Source: Arabidopsis thaliana (Eukaryota > Streptophyta > Magnoliopsida > Brassicales > Brassicaceae). Taken from it: a stretch of DNA of 64,000 nt. The stretch lies in NCBI RefSeq assembly GCF_000001735.4, contig NC_003071.7, forward strand, positions 6,007,151 to 6,071,150. Reading direction: 5' to 3'. A model generated the notes under the pieces. It saw only the letters and a list, made by a program, of their open reading frames with translations, was not told the DNA's origin and ran no database searches. A program made the translations under genes and the position numbers. Shown here one piece after another: positions 41,855 to 53,037 of this stretch; the first letter of the stretch is position 1; every line of letters begins with the position of its first letter.

Positions 41855-42445
41855 GAGGAGGTTCAATGATTTTCAAATTTGGTACTCTTCCTGCCGAGTG
41901 GAAGTTTCACACAAATTTGTTTGATCCCAAAGAAGACAAATCCAACAAAAATGTCGGATCTTCGTCCTATTAGCCTTGGCTCGGTGATCTATAAGATTGT
42001 ATCTAAGGTGCTACGTGCGAGATTAAAATGGTTCTTACCAACTATTGTGTCAGATACTCAAGGAGCATTTGTATCAGGTCGTCTCATATCGGATAATATT
42101 TTACTAACCCATGAAATGGTTTATACTTTGAGCACAAACCCGAGCTGTGATGAAGACTTCCATGCAATTAAAACTGATATGTCAAAGCCTTACGATAGAA
42201 TGGAGTGTAACTTTCTTGAAGAATTGTTGATAAGGCTAGGTTTTGATATGAGATGGGTATAATTGATAATGAGTTGTGTGCGTACAGTTTCATACTCAGT
42301 TCTTATAAACAGTGCACCACATTGATATATTAAACCGGAGAGAGGTATACGGCAAGGTGACCCACTGTCGCCGTTTCTCTTTATCTTATGTGCTGAAGCC
42401 CTAGTGCACATAATGAATAAAGCGGAGCAAGAAAGTAGACTATAA
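41855..42445 (+). pseudogene. LINE (non-LTR) reverse-transcriptase fragment
   Basis: Translation in one main frame gives the LINE reverse-transcriptase blocks ICLIPKKTNP, LRPISLGSVIYKIVSKVL, GAFVSGRLISDNILL, the catalytic-aspartate region IKTDMSKPYDRME, and [20 protein letters not shown]. Stops at about 42261 and 42325 and a frame change near 41900 break it. Endonuclease, the YADD box, RNase H and the poly(A) end are missing, so this is an internal fragment. Confidence 0.9.
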
Positions 42446-42777
42446 GCGGAATGCGACTGACCTCAAGTTGTCCTACCATTCAACACCATCTTTTCGGGTG
42501 ATAACAGCTTATTCCTTTGTCTTGCGACTTTAAAAGAGTTCTCTTAGTTTCTTAAATGTCTATAGATTTATAGAAAAGCCTCAAGTCAAGAGATTAACTT
42601 TTAAAAATCAGTGATCACAATTGAGTTTATATATAGTCTTACAAGAAATTGAAATAGAGAAAAACAAGGATAACAAAGCAAACTAATCAAACATGGCTAA
42701 GTTCTTACAAGTCCGCCTTATTTACCAAGTCAATAACAAAACAAACAACGACATAGTCTCAAAAGACTGATAACTCT
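42446..42777. other. Spacer downstream of the SCR-like gene
   Basis: Holds the probable 3' UTR of the SCR-like gene (minus strand). No other feature was recognised. Confidence 0.4.
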
Positions 42778-43243
42778 TCATTCATCTGAATTACCTTGAT
42801 AACTCCAACAACAACTACACGAATGAGATAGCCCCTTGAATTGTGGCCTCTTACGACGGTCTTCACATTGACAACCCTCCAAGTTCTTTGATAATCCGGG
42901 AGATGGTTGATTTTTCCAAAATGCGTCTAAACATATCTTACGTCCGTTAGGCCCACATGTTCCATAACCCTCGATTCTATGGTTACATATTCTTACCAAT
43001 CCTCCTGTTTATAATATGAAAAGTTGTTAGAAAATGTTTTTTGCCGTCAAAGTAAATATCTAATACTACAGAAATATTAAAAGTTTATGTTTATAAAACC
43101 ACTATTCATTAAAGAAATAATCTAAATTTAGTATTTGAGGAACAAATTGTGAAAATATATACAAAATAATTATTACCTTGAACAAGGTTTGTAAAGAGGA
43201 ATATGTAAAAACAGAAAACTATAAATGAAGTAGTATATCTCAT
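42778..43243 (-). CDS. S-locus cysteine-rich-like (SCR-like) secreted peptide
   Basis: Two exons on the minus strand, 43177-43243 and 42778-43004, joined by a GT-AG intron. Exon 1 encodes a hydrophobic signal peptide ([20 protein letters not shown]). Exon 2 encodes a basic mature peptide with eight cysteines. The spacing is of the type C-x9-C-x6-C with a later C-x-C, a single C and a CxCC-like end (SCSCCW). The total is 97 residues. This exon plan and cysteine pattern are those of SCRL defensin-like peptides, relatives of the pollen self-incompatibility ligand SCR. It would be secreted and disulphide-bonded. Position suggests SCRL18 (At2g14282). Ligand and receptor are unknown; reproductive expression would be expected by analogy. 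Confidence 0.88.
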
Positions 43244-45461
43244 TGTTCCAAACTTTAATAAAAAATTAGGTATCTTACTTACAAAAACTTGTTGGAATCT
43301 TATTAAATATAGTTAACACAAACTAAAAATAGATATTTTTCTTCAACTAAATTGGAGAGAAGCCTAAAAATAGAAAGGAAATGTGGTAGCAAAAAGTTGA
43401 GGCGAGAGAAAAGATCGATGGTCTATTTTATAGTAAACTATTTTTCATAACATTAGTTTAAAAAAAAAATGATTTTAGTATATTGTCAAAACTGATGGTA
43501 TTTCCAAAGTTGTAGTTGAATTTATGTTGTTAGTAGAAAATGTTATTTATATCAACTTTATATATAATGATAAATATTTTGTTTTTGTATTTATTATCAT
43601 TCTTATACTTAAAATTATTGATAATTATATGTAGAAATATGATGTCAAATTTATTAGTTAAGAAACAGTTATGCTTATACAAGCAGAAAATGTAAGAGAA
43701 AGAGAGCAAAAAATAGAATTGAAAAGATGTTAAACTATGCAAAAAATTGTGAGTTTGATTATTGCAGCACAAATTAGATCAACTGATAGAACTATAGTAG
43801 TAACAATTTCTTCGGCATCCCCATGAATTGGTAAAGAAAGAACTTAAAATACATAAATCTTCTCATATCGATCATAACTAGATACAATAGTTTTTCTTGT
43901 AATAAATTGTATAAGTTCTTGAAATAAAATCTAAATTCATATCAACATATGTAAGTATACATTACTTATTGGTTCGCTTTCGAATAGTTATTACATAGAT
44001 TATTTCGGGTAAGAACAGTTGTGTGATGGGCCACTTTGTAATAAAGAATATATTTATGCTTAACACACTTTCTAATATTGGCAATTTTTACTATATTAAA
44101 AATCTTTTAATATCATTATTTTCTCCTCAACGAAAAAAAGAAGTTATTTTCTTCATTTGTTTTCTTAAAAACCATGAAGAATACCGTTGCCCAAATTTTT
44201 ATTAATTGTTTGCTTTTATTTTATTTTGCAAGTTTTTATTATACGAATTTTTATTCTATAACTTATACACATTATGCTATTAAATGTGTCTGTTTTAATT
44301 CTGTAATAAAAGCTATAACGTATTCTTTTAAACCTTTTTAAACCTTTGATGGGCTTTGGAGTACTCAGTCCATTTATTCAATCTCAAACTCTTGCTCCCC
44401 TTCGGGCATGTCCTCTGAGCTTTCCGGTTCGTCTAACCTTATCTTGAGACTTTGGTTCGGTAATTCACTTGTATTCTAGTTCAGTTGACTTGTTATCCAT
44501 GTGGCAATCTTCGAGTGGATCCGAACGTAGCGTTCGGGATCCAATCCCAATAGGGAGTGTGCTGGAACCGATTATAGACAATAGTGAAGGAGAAAACAAT
44601 GATTACGATGGCAAAAAGTGGTATGATTTTGTTGTTAGATAATATGGTATAGGTTATGTCGGAGCCGTTGGTGACACTCAACCGCCTGTTGGTTAATCAA
44701 AGATATTGAGTCAACTATTATAATTTTGTAAGTACACATGTGACAGTGTACGTGATGGACTAAGTATCTATTCGTTTGAGGAGAATGATCTTCAAGCATC
44801 TGAGCAATGTACATGCACCGGTCATTGTGTACATGATAAAATTTATGATGATGAAAGTTTGACGTACACGAATAAGGGCATGGTATACGTAAAGCAAATG
44901 GTCTGGAGGTAGGGATTAGAGGGCCATCAGGTTTTTTTTTGCCTAAATCAAAGTACGGTATAGTCACCTTGATTGATTTATTGAGGTTCCACATCTGATT
45001 TTAGATACTTGAACGTTCACATTCATATTCTACTATTTGGAGATCTAAATAAGTGGCAGTCGAAAATGTTAGGGGGGATTATGAGAAAATCTATCATTTT
45101 TATTAATTTATAGGTATCTCCTTTGTAGGGAGAATTTGGATACATTCACTCATCTACATTCAACAGCTGAATCTGATACGATTAGGCGGAAACTACTTCG
45201 ATTTTAGAACATATAAGTATTACATCACAGAGTATTATAAGTGAACAAATGAAGGCCAGAACTCGAAGAAGAATATGAAGATCGTGAAGGTAACATCCCT
45301 CGAGGATCACATAACATATCATGGCTTATAACAGGCCGTAAATTGAAGATGGTTAAAAAAAACAACAGGAAGGTTTGTTTAGTATGGCATAAAACTAAAT
45401 GGCTTGTTGTTACTTTCAAAGTAAAAACACAAACTTGAGAATTCAGTGTCATCAGCACATG
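43244..45461. other. AT-rich intergenic stretch with coding-like scraps
   Basis: No complete gene. Plus-strand readings at 44500-44643 (MWQSSSGSERSVRDPIPIGS and on to a TAA) and 45265-45420 (EEYEDREGNIPRGSHNISW) look like decayed coding DNA rather than random sequence, but I cannot name a family. 43430-43800 and 44000-44340 are very AT-rich. Confidence 0.35.
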
Positions 45462-46773
45462 TTAGTCTTGATCAGCATCTTCGAGTTCTTCATCTTCTGG
45501 CACACCACGAACATACAAGACGTTGTTGCATCTGTGAGCACACCAAGTAACAGAGACAAGATGATGAATGTGTATCTAATGGCCAAGTAAGTCCAATTCT
45601 TAAGTTAAATCAAGTAATGTCACTTCACGAGAACTATTTCGTTCAAAGACACAAATACTGTAACAGTAAAAAACTTTCAGAATGCAGTAAGAAAGGTTTT
45701 ACCTGATCAAAATCTCTCCAAGGTTTCCTGTCAATTGCCCATCAATGTATTCCTCGGTGTTTCCTAGCTACAAAAAACAAGCATGGAAAATCTCAATGAC
45801 TACAATGAATAAACGATCTATGTATCTCTATACATAGACTCTAAGAATAGATTTTCTAAGCATTGAAATTTGAAAACATCAATCTCTGTTTAAAACTTCA
45901 ATGACAAGAACATGATCTTGAGTTGAACATAGAAGCTAAGACCATACCTGCAAGTTCATGTAGGAGTCAACAGAAGCGAGAAAACCTGTGAAAGTGACAA
46001 ATAAGAAATTATAAGCTTTAGTTTTTTTTTGGTAAGGCGAAGGGGACAATGTCCCTCTCACTTTATTAAATGAAAGTAAAGAAAACTACAAACGTATTCG
46101 TTGGGGGTGCGCAGACCCTCAAGCATCATCCAACAACAACAATGAAATACAATCGGGACAAGAGTCTAGTAAATGCAGACCCAATGGTCTAGTAAAAGCA
46201 TAGTTAGTCAAACCATCCGCGAGGTGATTTGCCTCTCTATAGCACAATCCAGTCCTTAGAAAGAAAGTCATAGCACAATCTTACTAAGAAAGACAAAGTA
46301 TAAAGAATAGGAACATTTCAACAGAGAATAGGAATACCTTTGTATTCCATTCCCCATTTAAGCTGGTTTCGGGTTTACTGGTATGGTCTTCAAAACAATA
46401 AACAAAAATGGATCATTGCTCTTGTTTCCACTGAATAATTGAATGAAACTACTTAGTATTAATATACTCTTTAATTACATCTAAAACAGTAGTAACCTAA
46501 AAATCAACTATAGACGTTCAATTACAAACCAAGCTTCATTCATACATATAATAATGAAAAAAGCAAATTTTTTCGAAACCTAAAACCAAACCCATCAGTT
46601 CTGATTCGTGAACACTCCATTAATTAGTTCTAATTGGACAAATTAACAAGAGAAGAGCTCGAACTTCAGAGCTTTTGCAAGCCCTAGAAGTAAATTCTAA
46701 AACTGGGTTCCAAAAAGAAATAACGGAATCGAAATCGTGGATTAGCGAAGGAAGATTAAAAACTTACAGCCAT
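45462..46773 (-). pseudogene. SmF-like snRNP core gene with 38-nt coding deletion (At2g14285-like)
   Basis: Five exons on the minus strand match the SmF plan: 46768-46773 (Met-Ala), 46338-46387, 45948-45985, 45703-45767 and 45462-45531. Later exons encode FLASVDSYMNLQ, LGNTEEYIDGQLTGNLGEIL and CNNVLYVRGVPEDEELEDAD, the Sm1/Sm2 motifs of SmF, a subunit of the heptameric ring on spliceosomal snRNAs. Exon 2 keeps TIPVNPKP and WGMEYKG but lacks about 38 nt between them. From the normal start the frame therefore hits a stop after about 11 codons. A start at the internal ATG (46350) would give a 61-residue product missing the N-terminal helix and first strand. Introns are kept, so this is a segmental duplicate, not a processed copy. 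Confidence 0.85.
46022..46290 (-). mobile_element. LINE 3' end fragment in an intron of the SmF-like gene
   Basis: On the minus strand the fragment ends AAAGTGAGAGGGACATTGTC, then CCCTTCGCCTTACC and a poly(A) run (46022-46030). This is the typical 3' tail of an Arabidopsis LINE. It lies within the intron 45986-46337. The inner boundary is uncertain; a repeat of CATAGCACAATC near 46225 and 46270 may be a small internal duplication. Confidence 0.7.
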
Positions 46774-48887
46774 GAGTTTGCAGCGAACGAAAATGTTTGG
46801 TCGGGAGGTTTTTGAGACGAAGAAGAAGATTTTGTGATTTTTACAAAACTCAAAACTGTGCGTGTGCCGCTTAATCATTCTCAAAAGGCTCTATTACGGC
46901 CCATTAATTGCCCAATTTCTATTTCTGTGTCCAGTCTAAACAACTACGAAACTTTATAAATTAATAATATAAGATTATGAAATTTTATTAATTTATAATA
47001 ATATATAATAATATTTATTAATTTATTCTATAAATTAATAAATATTAATTTATACTTACGTAAAACACAATACTAATTTTTTTTTAAAATGTTTCTTAAT
47101 TTAATTTTCTTCATATTTTGTTGTTTGTATATTCAATTAAAAAAAATATTATCTTATTATCTTACCGATTTTGGTTAATTTTTATATTGGCCCGACTTGG
47201 GACCGACAAAATTTATTAATTTATCGTATTTATTAAATTATCGAGTATTAATTTGTAGAGTTTCTACTGTAGTATGTGTTTGATTTTTTGTTTAACAAAT
47301 CACTAAAAATTATAGTTTAATTAGATACATGTACTAAAACAAATATAATCATATTAATTCATTATTTCATATTTTGTTTTTTATTTTAAAACCAAAATAA
47401 AATCAAAACTAATGAAATCAAAACCAAACAAACTTTGCTAAAACAAAACTAAAACCCAAACTGTAGCTAAACCGTTCACCGCGAGAAATCAAATTAGACA
47501 CCGGTTAATATAAGTTCTATCGCATCAATAATTTCATTAGTTACCTAGTAATCTACATGATGGTATAGTTTCTTATTCTGCTACAGAACTTGAAAAACTT
47601 TCTTTTGTACAGATCATGTCTGTTTTGATTTGTGATTTCAGTTGATGCCATTACGTACAAGAAACAAGTCAAAGTCTAAGTAGACGACACCACCGAAAGA
47701 CAAGCATATGGTATTCTCAAGTATTTTTACACATTTGATTTTGTTATTTATCTGCAGTTGATGTTGCTTGTTATGGGACTCACTGATAGCCTATCAAAGG
47801 CTTTGCAAAGAAAATATCAAGATATCTTAAATGCTATTTCATTGGTGAAAACCACTAAATGTCATCGGAATGCTTAAACTGATTAAGTGTACAATGCTTT
47901 ATGATGTAATGAACAAACAACTCTCTATGATAAAAGGCAAAACCAAATATCTTCAGTAATTAAACTACTCACATCAATCAGATCTCCAAATTTACTAGTG
48001 AATTTTGTTGCTATGCGGCTCGAGAGTACTCCTAGTACTGTTGTTCCTGACAAACATTACACCAAGCTTTATTTCTTGTTCTAAATTTTTTTGTACAAAC
48101 ATTACTCAATTACAAACAAGTTAATTTTTTCTTAAAATAAGCGGTTGAGCACTAAGTTATGCATCAAGAATCATAAGGTAAGGACCCAAGCTCAAGAGTA
48201 AAGCAAAGACATACTATATCACAGTTGCTTCTACCACATTTTGCTACAAACATCTATCTACACCAAGTAGACTGCACAAACAATACTAAACTTACCTATC
48301 CTATGAAAGAAAGCTCTGCTTTTAACTCCGAAACCAACTACTGTTATAACAGAAAGGTAGTAGAGTCGACAGGCTGGTCATGAAAATTCATCGTGGTACA
48401 TCTCTCTCCCTTCAACCGCTACACTTAAGGCAAGTATTTGATATGTTTTTAGATCAATCAACCATTAGAGTTTTATAGACCTCCATCTGTCGTGTTGTCT
48501 CTTCTGTACAAACAAATTCAAGGTATATATGCATCAGGAAACATCTCTCACTTTGGCAAACATATACCTTTTAGTTTCTCATTACTCCAAATGAACATAT
48601 GACAATTATTTGTACTTTCTAGAATGGAAAGTGGGAACTGAATGCTTGATCATATATAATCCTGACATAACATTACACCAAACTTTATTTCTTATTCTAA
48701 AATTTTCTGTATGGAAAGTGATATTAAGAATGACATGTTGCTATATTATACAAATATTTTCATTTGAATCTAATACATATTACTAGGAGCAAAAAATTCA
48801 TTTGAGTGTTAAAATAGTGAAGCGGAACAGCTTAATTTTATTAATGTTACAACCTAGCTAGAAAGCATAAGAAAATCCAAGTAGTTT
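46774..48887. other. Intergenic stretch, AT-rich
   Basis: No gene was recognised. 46930-47420 is exceptionally AT-rich with many ATTAATAATAT runs. A ~50-bp segment (ACATTACACCAAGCTTTATT, then TCTTGTTCTAAA) at about 48054 recurs with changes at about 48668, perhaps traces of an old duplication or element ends. Confidence 0.4.
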
Positions 48888-49745
48888 TCAAACATCAACA
48901 GATATATAATACAAGACCTTAGCGATACTCAAGAGAGAATAGAAAGTGAAGACAACATTGGAGCACTCAACTGTGCCCCAAATGTTGTTTGCGCCCCAAA
49001 TGTTGTCGACTCTCTTGCACAAGGAAATCTTATAACACCAAATCTGCAAGGTTTGGTGACCACGACCACCGACGAGAACATTCCAGAAGACGACAATATT
49101 CAGCGCAAAGTTGGTCAATTTGGCACCGAGAAGTAAATCTTGAGCGCTTTGCCACACTCTTGACATCTTCCCACCAAAGTGGACCACCCTCGAATGATAG
49201 AACCTGTACTTGAGACGCTGCAAATCAAAACTTCTCACTCCCGTCCAATTCATCCCCTCTGCATCACACCTATCCAATTCATGTGGCTCACACAAATATT
49301 TACACCCGCCCTGACCACAACTGTATAACAAGTTATCAATCATACACCAATCCCTTTTATTCTTAGGCTTTGAATCATGATTCCCTCTACCCCATTTACA
49401 TTGTTTCGGAGAGTAGAAGAAGCTTTTGTTCCATGAATCCACCACGTAAACCTTGTCCTCTATCACCACACTGTCATGTATCAAACTCATTGTAGGCCGT
49501 GGTGTTTTCATTGATCCTCCTCCTCCTCCTCCTCCTCCATGACTGGCAGGGCAGCCCAAGTTGCGTCTTTGGGTCAAACGCCTCTCCCTAGTCGGAGGAA
49601 TTCTTGTCCTTGCAGCCTCCCAACACATATATCTTCCCGTCCACCAGGTGAGCCACCGGCGAAGTATGAGCCAGACTCATGGAGGTCACGTGGTGCCACT
49701 CGTCAGACCGACAATCCAGGAGCGAGACACCGGAGTCATAAAGTT
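48888..49745 (-). pseudogene. F-box/kelch-repeat pseudogene (C-terminal part)
   Basis: On the minus strand the sequence enters near 49745 with kelch-type motifs (SLLDCRSDEWHHVTSMSLA, then VDGKIYVLGGCKD) and hits a stop near 49605. It continues in another frame with VIEDKVYVVDSW, WCMIDNLLYSCGQGG and the end block IWCYKISL, then IWGTVE. These are signatures of Arabidopsis F-box/kelch proteins, substrate receptors of SCF ubiquitin ligases. The N-terminal F-box is missing, and a GGA microsatellite (49512-49538) inserts a run of eight glycines. The 246-residue open frame starting at 49628 is not a natural start. Confidence 0.75.
49514..49540. repeat. (TCC)n microsatellite
   Basis: About eight tandem TCC triplets; on the minus strand they are GGA codons within the kelch pseudogene. 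Confidence 0.9.
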
Positions 49746-50288
49746 TATCTTTTTGTTTTTTGTTAAAAAGATTTTTGACCCGAGTGAGTCTCCGTCCTGG
49801 CTCCGGTGTGAAGTGTGGCTACTAAGTATGAAGTGTAGAAATAGCAGGCTAGAGATTCTATGGCATACATGTTTCCTAAGCAGGCAATGTCATGGTCTAT
49901 ATTTAGAACGAGAAAGATCAAAAAGAAAAGGAACAAGACCAGGCAAAAAACAAAAAAAGGACAAACGGTCGACTACACATAGAGGAAACTAAATGAAAAC
50001 ATATCTCAACATAAGACCAAATTGTGAAACTAATTGACAAGAACATGCCTAATCGTTTGTCCTTCTATCAAATTAGGAAACAAGATCTATGAAGAGTAGT
50101 GCTACGAAAGTGGTTTTAGTACACAACGTCAACCAATAAGGCAAAGGATCGAAGAATTGTCCAAGACATGTAATTATAAAACTTCAAACTCGAAGTAACA
50201 AGTAGTTGTAAAAAGGTTTTTTTATTGGATTAACTAAAATTTTACATTCATTCAAAACAAAAGAAACTAAATGAAAAGTTTGAAATTT
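49746..50288. other. Spacer between the two F-box loci
   Basis: AT-rich at the right side; it contains the probable 3' UTR of the F-box/DUF295 gene. No other feature was seen. Confidence 0.4.
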
Positions 50289-51350
50289 TCAAATGCCAGG
50301 GAAAAACCATTGAGCATCCTTGAGCTTCATATTGGCGAGACTAGGGAAGCGTTTGAGGGTTTTTGTTTCGAGATTGAACACACATAAGTCCAGGTTAAAA
50401 TGCTCCTTGTGATAGATACGACCATGACGGGTAAAATAGATGGAGTTTGGTGCGATGCTAGGCAAGAGAATACCTAAGTTAAGAAGCAAGGCCTCATCAC
50501 CTAGAGAATCAACCTCTTCTTGCGGATTGTAGTCTATATTCTTGAAGATGCAAAACCTCCTATGGCTTCCAATGGTTGTGTTGTCGAGGATGCTCTTGAC
50601 CAACAAAACCTCTCCTCGTGTTGTAACCGCAATGCTACAATCTTGAGTTGAAGAAAACACTTGGAATGGTTCGTACTTGTTAACATCCTCGAAACCTTGT
50701 TGTGTAGACAAATCTAGGATACGAATGTAACTAAGCTCCGTGCGGATGTAAAGACGGTAACCCAAGAGCACCGCATCTATTAACCCTTGTAACCTCCACG
50801 GGACTCCGCAATGCAGCGGAATTTTAGTGTAATGATCATCACCTTTCTTGCAAAAGCCAACATTTCCGCTAGGGAAGTTGAAGAACAAGACTACAACGTA
50901 CTCTGCCGTCTTTTCGTCTACCCACAAAAGACCCGTTAAATCTTCGGATTCCTCTTTATCTAGTAGAGACTCTTCTAGAGGCAGAAGATCTATCTTGTTC
51001 TCGCTAAACACATCAATGATATAGAGATTGAATAGAGAGTCTATCAATAGGAACCATTTACCCGAGTTTGCAAGGAATCGAATCCCTGAAAAGTATCTCT
51101 TTGTCTTGTAAATCTTTTCTTCTTCTTCTGGATTGAACAGTAGCACAGAACCATCTTCGTTATCTCCTTCTGGAAACAGCATCAGCCATGGAGATCTTAT
51201 TTTCTTGGGAACTGTTAGCTTCGAACTCAAGTTCCAGTTCCAACAAACAATCTTCGCGCGGTGAAAATCGGTAAAGCTTAATCGATGAAAAATAGATCCC
51301 AGCAAATCTGGAGGGAGCTCCGACCAGGTGCGAGGATTTGGAGTTCCCAT
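50289..51350 (-). CDS. F-box protein with DUF295 domain (At2g14290-like)
   Basis: A single-exon frame of 353 residues. Residues 8-45 form the F-box (WSELPPDLLGSIFHRLSFTD, then AKIVCWNWN), which binds the SKP1-like adaptor of SCF ubiquitin ligases. The rest matches the plant DUF295 module: a beta-rich region with SPWLMLFPEG near residue 52 and a C-terminal ...FNLETKTLKRFPSLANMK end. Such proteins select targets for ubiquitination; targets of this family are mostly unknown. Length and both ends are typical, with no frameshift or stop. It sits beside an F-box/kelch relic of a different subfamily, so the pair is not a simple tandem duplicate. Confidence 0.92.
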   Translation of the reverse strand: MGTPNPRTWSELPPDLLGSIFHRLSFTDFHRAKIVCWNWNLSSKLTVPKKIRSPWLMLFPEGDNEDGSVLLFNPEEEEKIYKTKRYFSGIRFLANSGKWFLLIDSLFNLYIIDVFSENKIDLLPLEESLLDKEESEDLTGLLWVDEKTAEYVVVLFFNFPSGNVGFCKKGDDHYTKIPLHCGVPWRLQGLIDAVLLGYRLYIRTELSYIRILDLSTQQGFEDVNKYEPFQVFSSTQDCSIAVTTRGEVLLVKSILDNTTIGSHRRFCIFKNIDYNPQEEVDSLGDEALLLNLGILLPSIAPNSIYFTRHGRIYHKEHFNLDLCVFNLETKTLKRFPSLANMKLKDAQWFFPGI

Positions 51351-52154
51351 GGTCTTGATTGGTGAATAACGGTTTGGAGATTCGACGTTTCTCGTATCTT
51401 TTGATTTTATGCTTTTTCTTATGTCGTCTTGTTGTTCTTTTTCCTTTCTATTTTCTCACATTTCTTTTTTGTCACATTTCTTTTTTCTCACATTTCTTTT
51501 TCCTTTCTTGTTTGCGTGTTGTCCCTTTTTGACTAGTATTGACCCCGTGTTACTCACCAAATTCATAACAATTATAATTATAACTAGTCTTTTGATTAAT
51601 AAAAAGTTTGATTTTCAACGAGGATCATAACATCGGTAAGAAAAATGTGGGAGTTAGACCCTGTTCGTTTGCTTGTTTGCTTGTTCATGGATTTAGCGTA
51701 TATTGACCATTGACATCGATCAAAGACAGTATGTATTACTTGTTTGTCTGCAGCTAACAACGGTTGTCGTTGTGTTGTTTTAAATCAAATAATTAAATTG
51801 TATTAACAAAAAAGAATGTGTTTGGTTGAAATATTTAAAACAGAGTTATTAGATAATTTCTTTTAAAATACGGATTATTTTAGAATTTAAATGTTATTCA
51901 TAAATGTTTATTTTTTATATCCGTTTATAAAATCAAATATTTATCTTTTATATCCGTTTATTTATTTTCACACTTCTTAAAAGTTTTGCTTCTTTCTATG
52001 TGCTTATGATTCCATGCAACTTACTTTAGGTTTGTTTTTGTAAAATATCTTAGGGTGACAAAAACATTGAATTATAGATAAAATCCAAACCAAGAAAGCA
52101 TATTTTCAGACACATACAATTTGAAAATTGTGTTTTTTTTGACATATACAAACA
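51351..52154. other. Intergenic stretch upstream of the F-box gene
   Basis: 51410-51525 is strongly pyrimidine-rich with repeated TTTCTCACATTTCTTTTT. It probably forms the promoter or leader of the F-box gene, which runs the other way. No gene was seen. Confidence 0.4.
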
Positions 52155-52378
52155 CGTAGGATTAATTCCAACCCAAACTTCAAATTTTTTGAATTTTATA
52201 TCTAAACTTTATATGTAATACCTAATTTGTAGTCATAATAAATAGGTGGTAATCAATCGTTACAGTTGTTGAGTCAACTGAAATGGGTAAGATGACGTAA
52301 CTTAAACGACGCTGTTTTACTTATTTAAATGTAAAATTTGAATATTTTGTTGGAGTTTGGATTGTAATTAATCCTACA
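52155..52378. mobile_element. MITE (224 bp, ~45-bp inverted termini)
   Basis: 52155-52200 (CGTAGGATTAATTCCAACCC, then AAACTTCAAATTTTTTGAATTTTA) is the inverse of 52332-52378 (TAAAATTTGAATATTTTG, then TTGGATTGTAATTAATCCTACA), with a few mismatches. The short interior has no coding capacity. It lies 61 bp outside the Helitron 3' end. The superfamily is not clear because no firm target duplication was found. Confidence 0.75.
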
Positions 52379-52438
52379 TATTAGGAATCTGATAATACCA
52401 TTTTACCTAACTACCCGTAATTTAAAATAGAATAGAAA

Positions 52439-52463
52439 TTAGGTCAGTATCCGTGCTACGCAC
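52439..52463 (-). terminator. Helitron 3' terminus with hairpin
   Basis: On the element strand GTGC-GTA-GCAC (plus 52453-52463) forms a small stem-loop, followed 10 nt later by CTAA at 52439-52442. In Helitrons this structure marks the end of rolling-circle transfer. The stem is short here. Confidence 0.8.
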
Positions 52464-53037
52464 ATTATTTTTAGTTTAATCAATCATCAAATCTCAGTTT
52501 TGTGTATTCCACAGAAACTCTACTATATATTCATTATCTTTAAACATGTAGTTGTTTATCATGTATTATTGGTATCAACTAAATATATTTAGTCTCGTCA
52601 AACCATATTTTGTTTAGTATATGTAATTTCCTCGGTTTGTACTATGGAAAATATATTTCTATAGTTGGTATGTACGTTTAGGAACGTAATTATATATTTT
52701 TTATATGTAGGTGTACACATAGTAGATTTGTACATTTTCGTGTATATCATTAACATGTAAGTGAATTATAAAATTTGACAAATAATAATTAGAAAATGTC
52801 TTTCTTCATACTTCAAACTCATAATTTTAAAAAAAACAAAAGAAAAAAGAATAGACTACATAATTCTTCACTGATATTAAAAAAGCTTGCATTAAGAAAA
52901 TGGGAAAACGAAATGCTTTTAATAATTATTCCAACCTACAAATATAAAAATGACTAAGTTAACATGTTATATAATTTTGTACAATGATATTTATGTTATA
53001 ATAATCAAAATAAATAAATCATACCTGAAGAAATAAT

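Noticed and set aside
48888-49628. 246-residue frame as an intact gene
   Set aside because: It begins within a kelch repeat after a frameshift, lacks an F-box and includes a microsatellite-derived polyglycine run.
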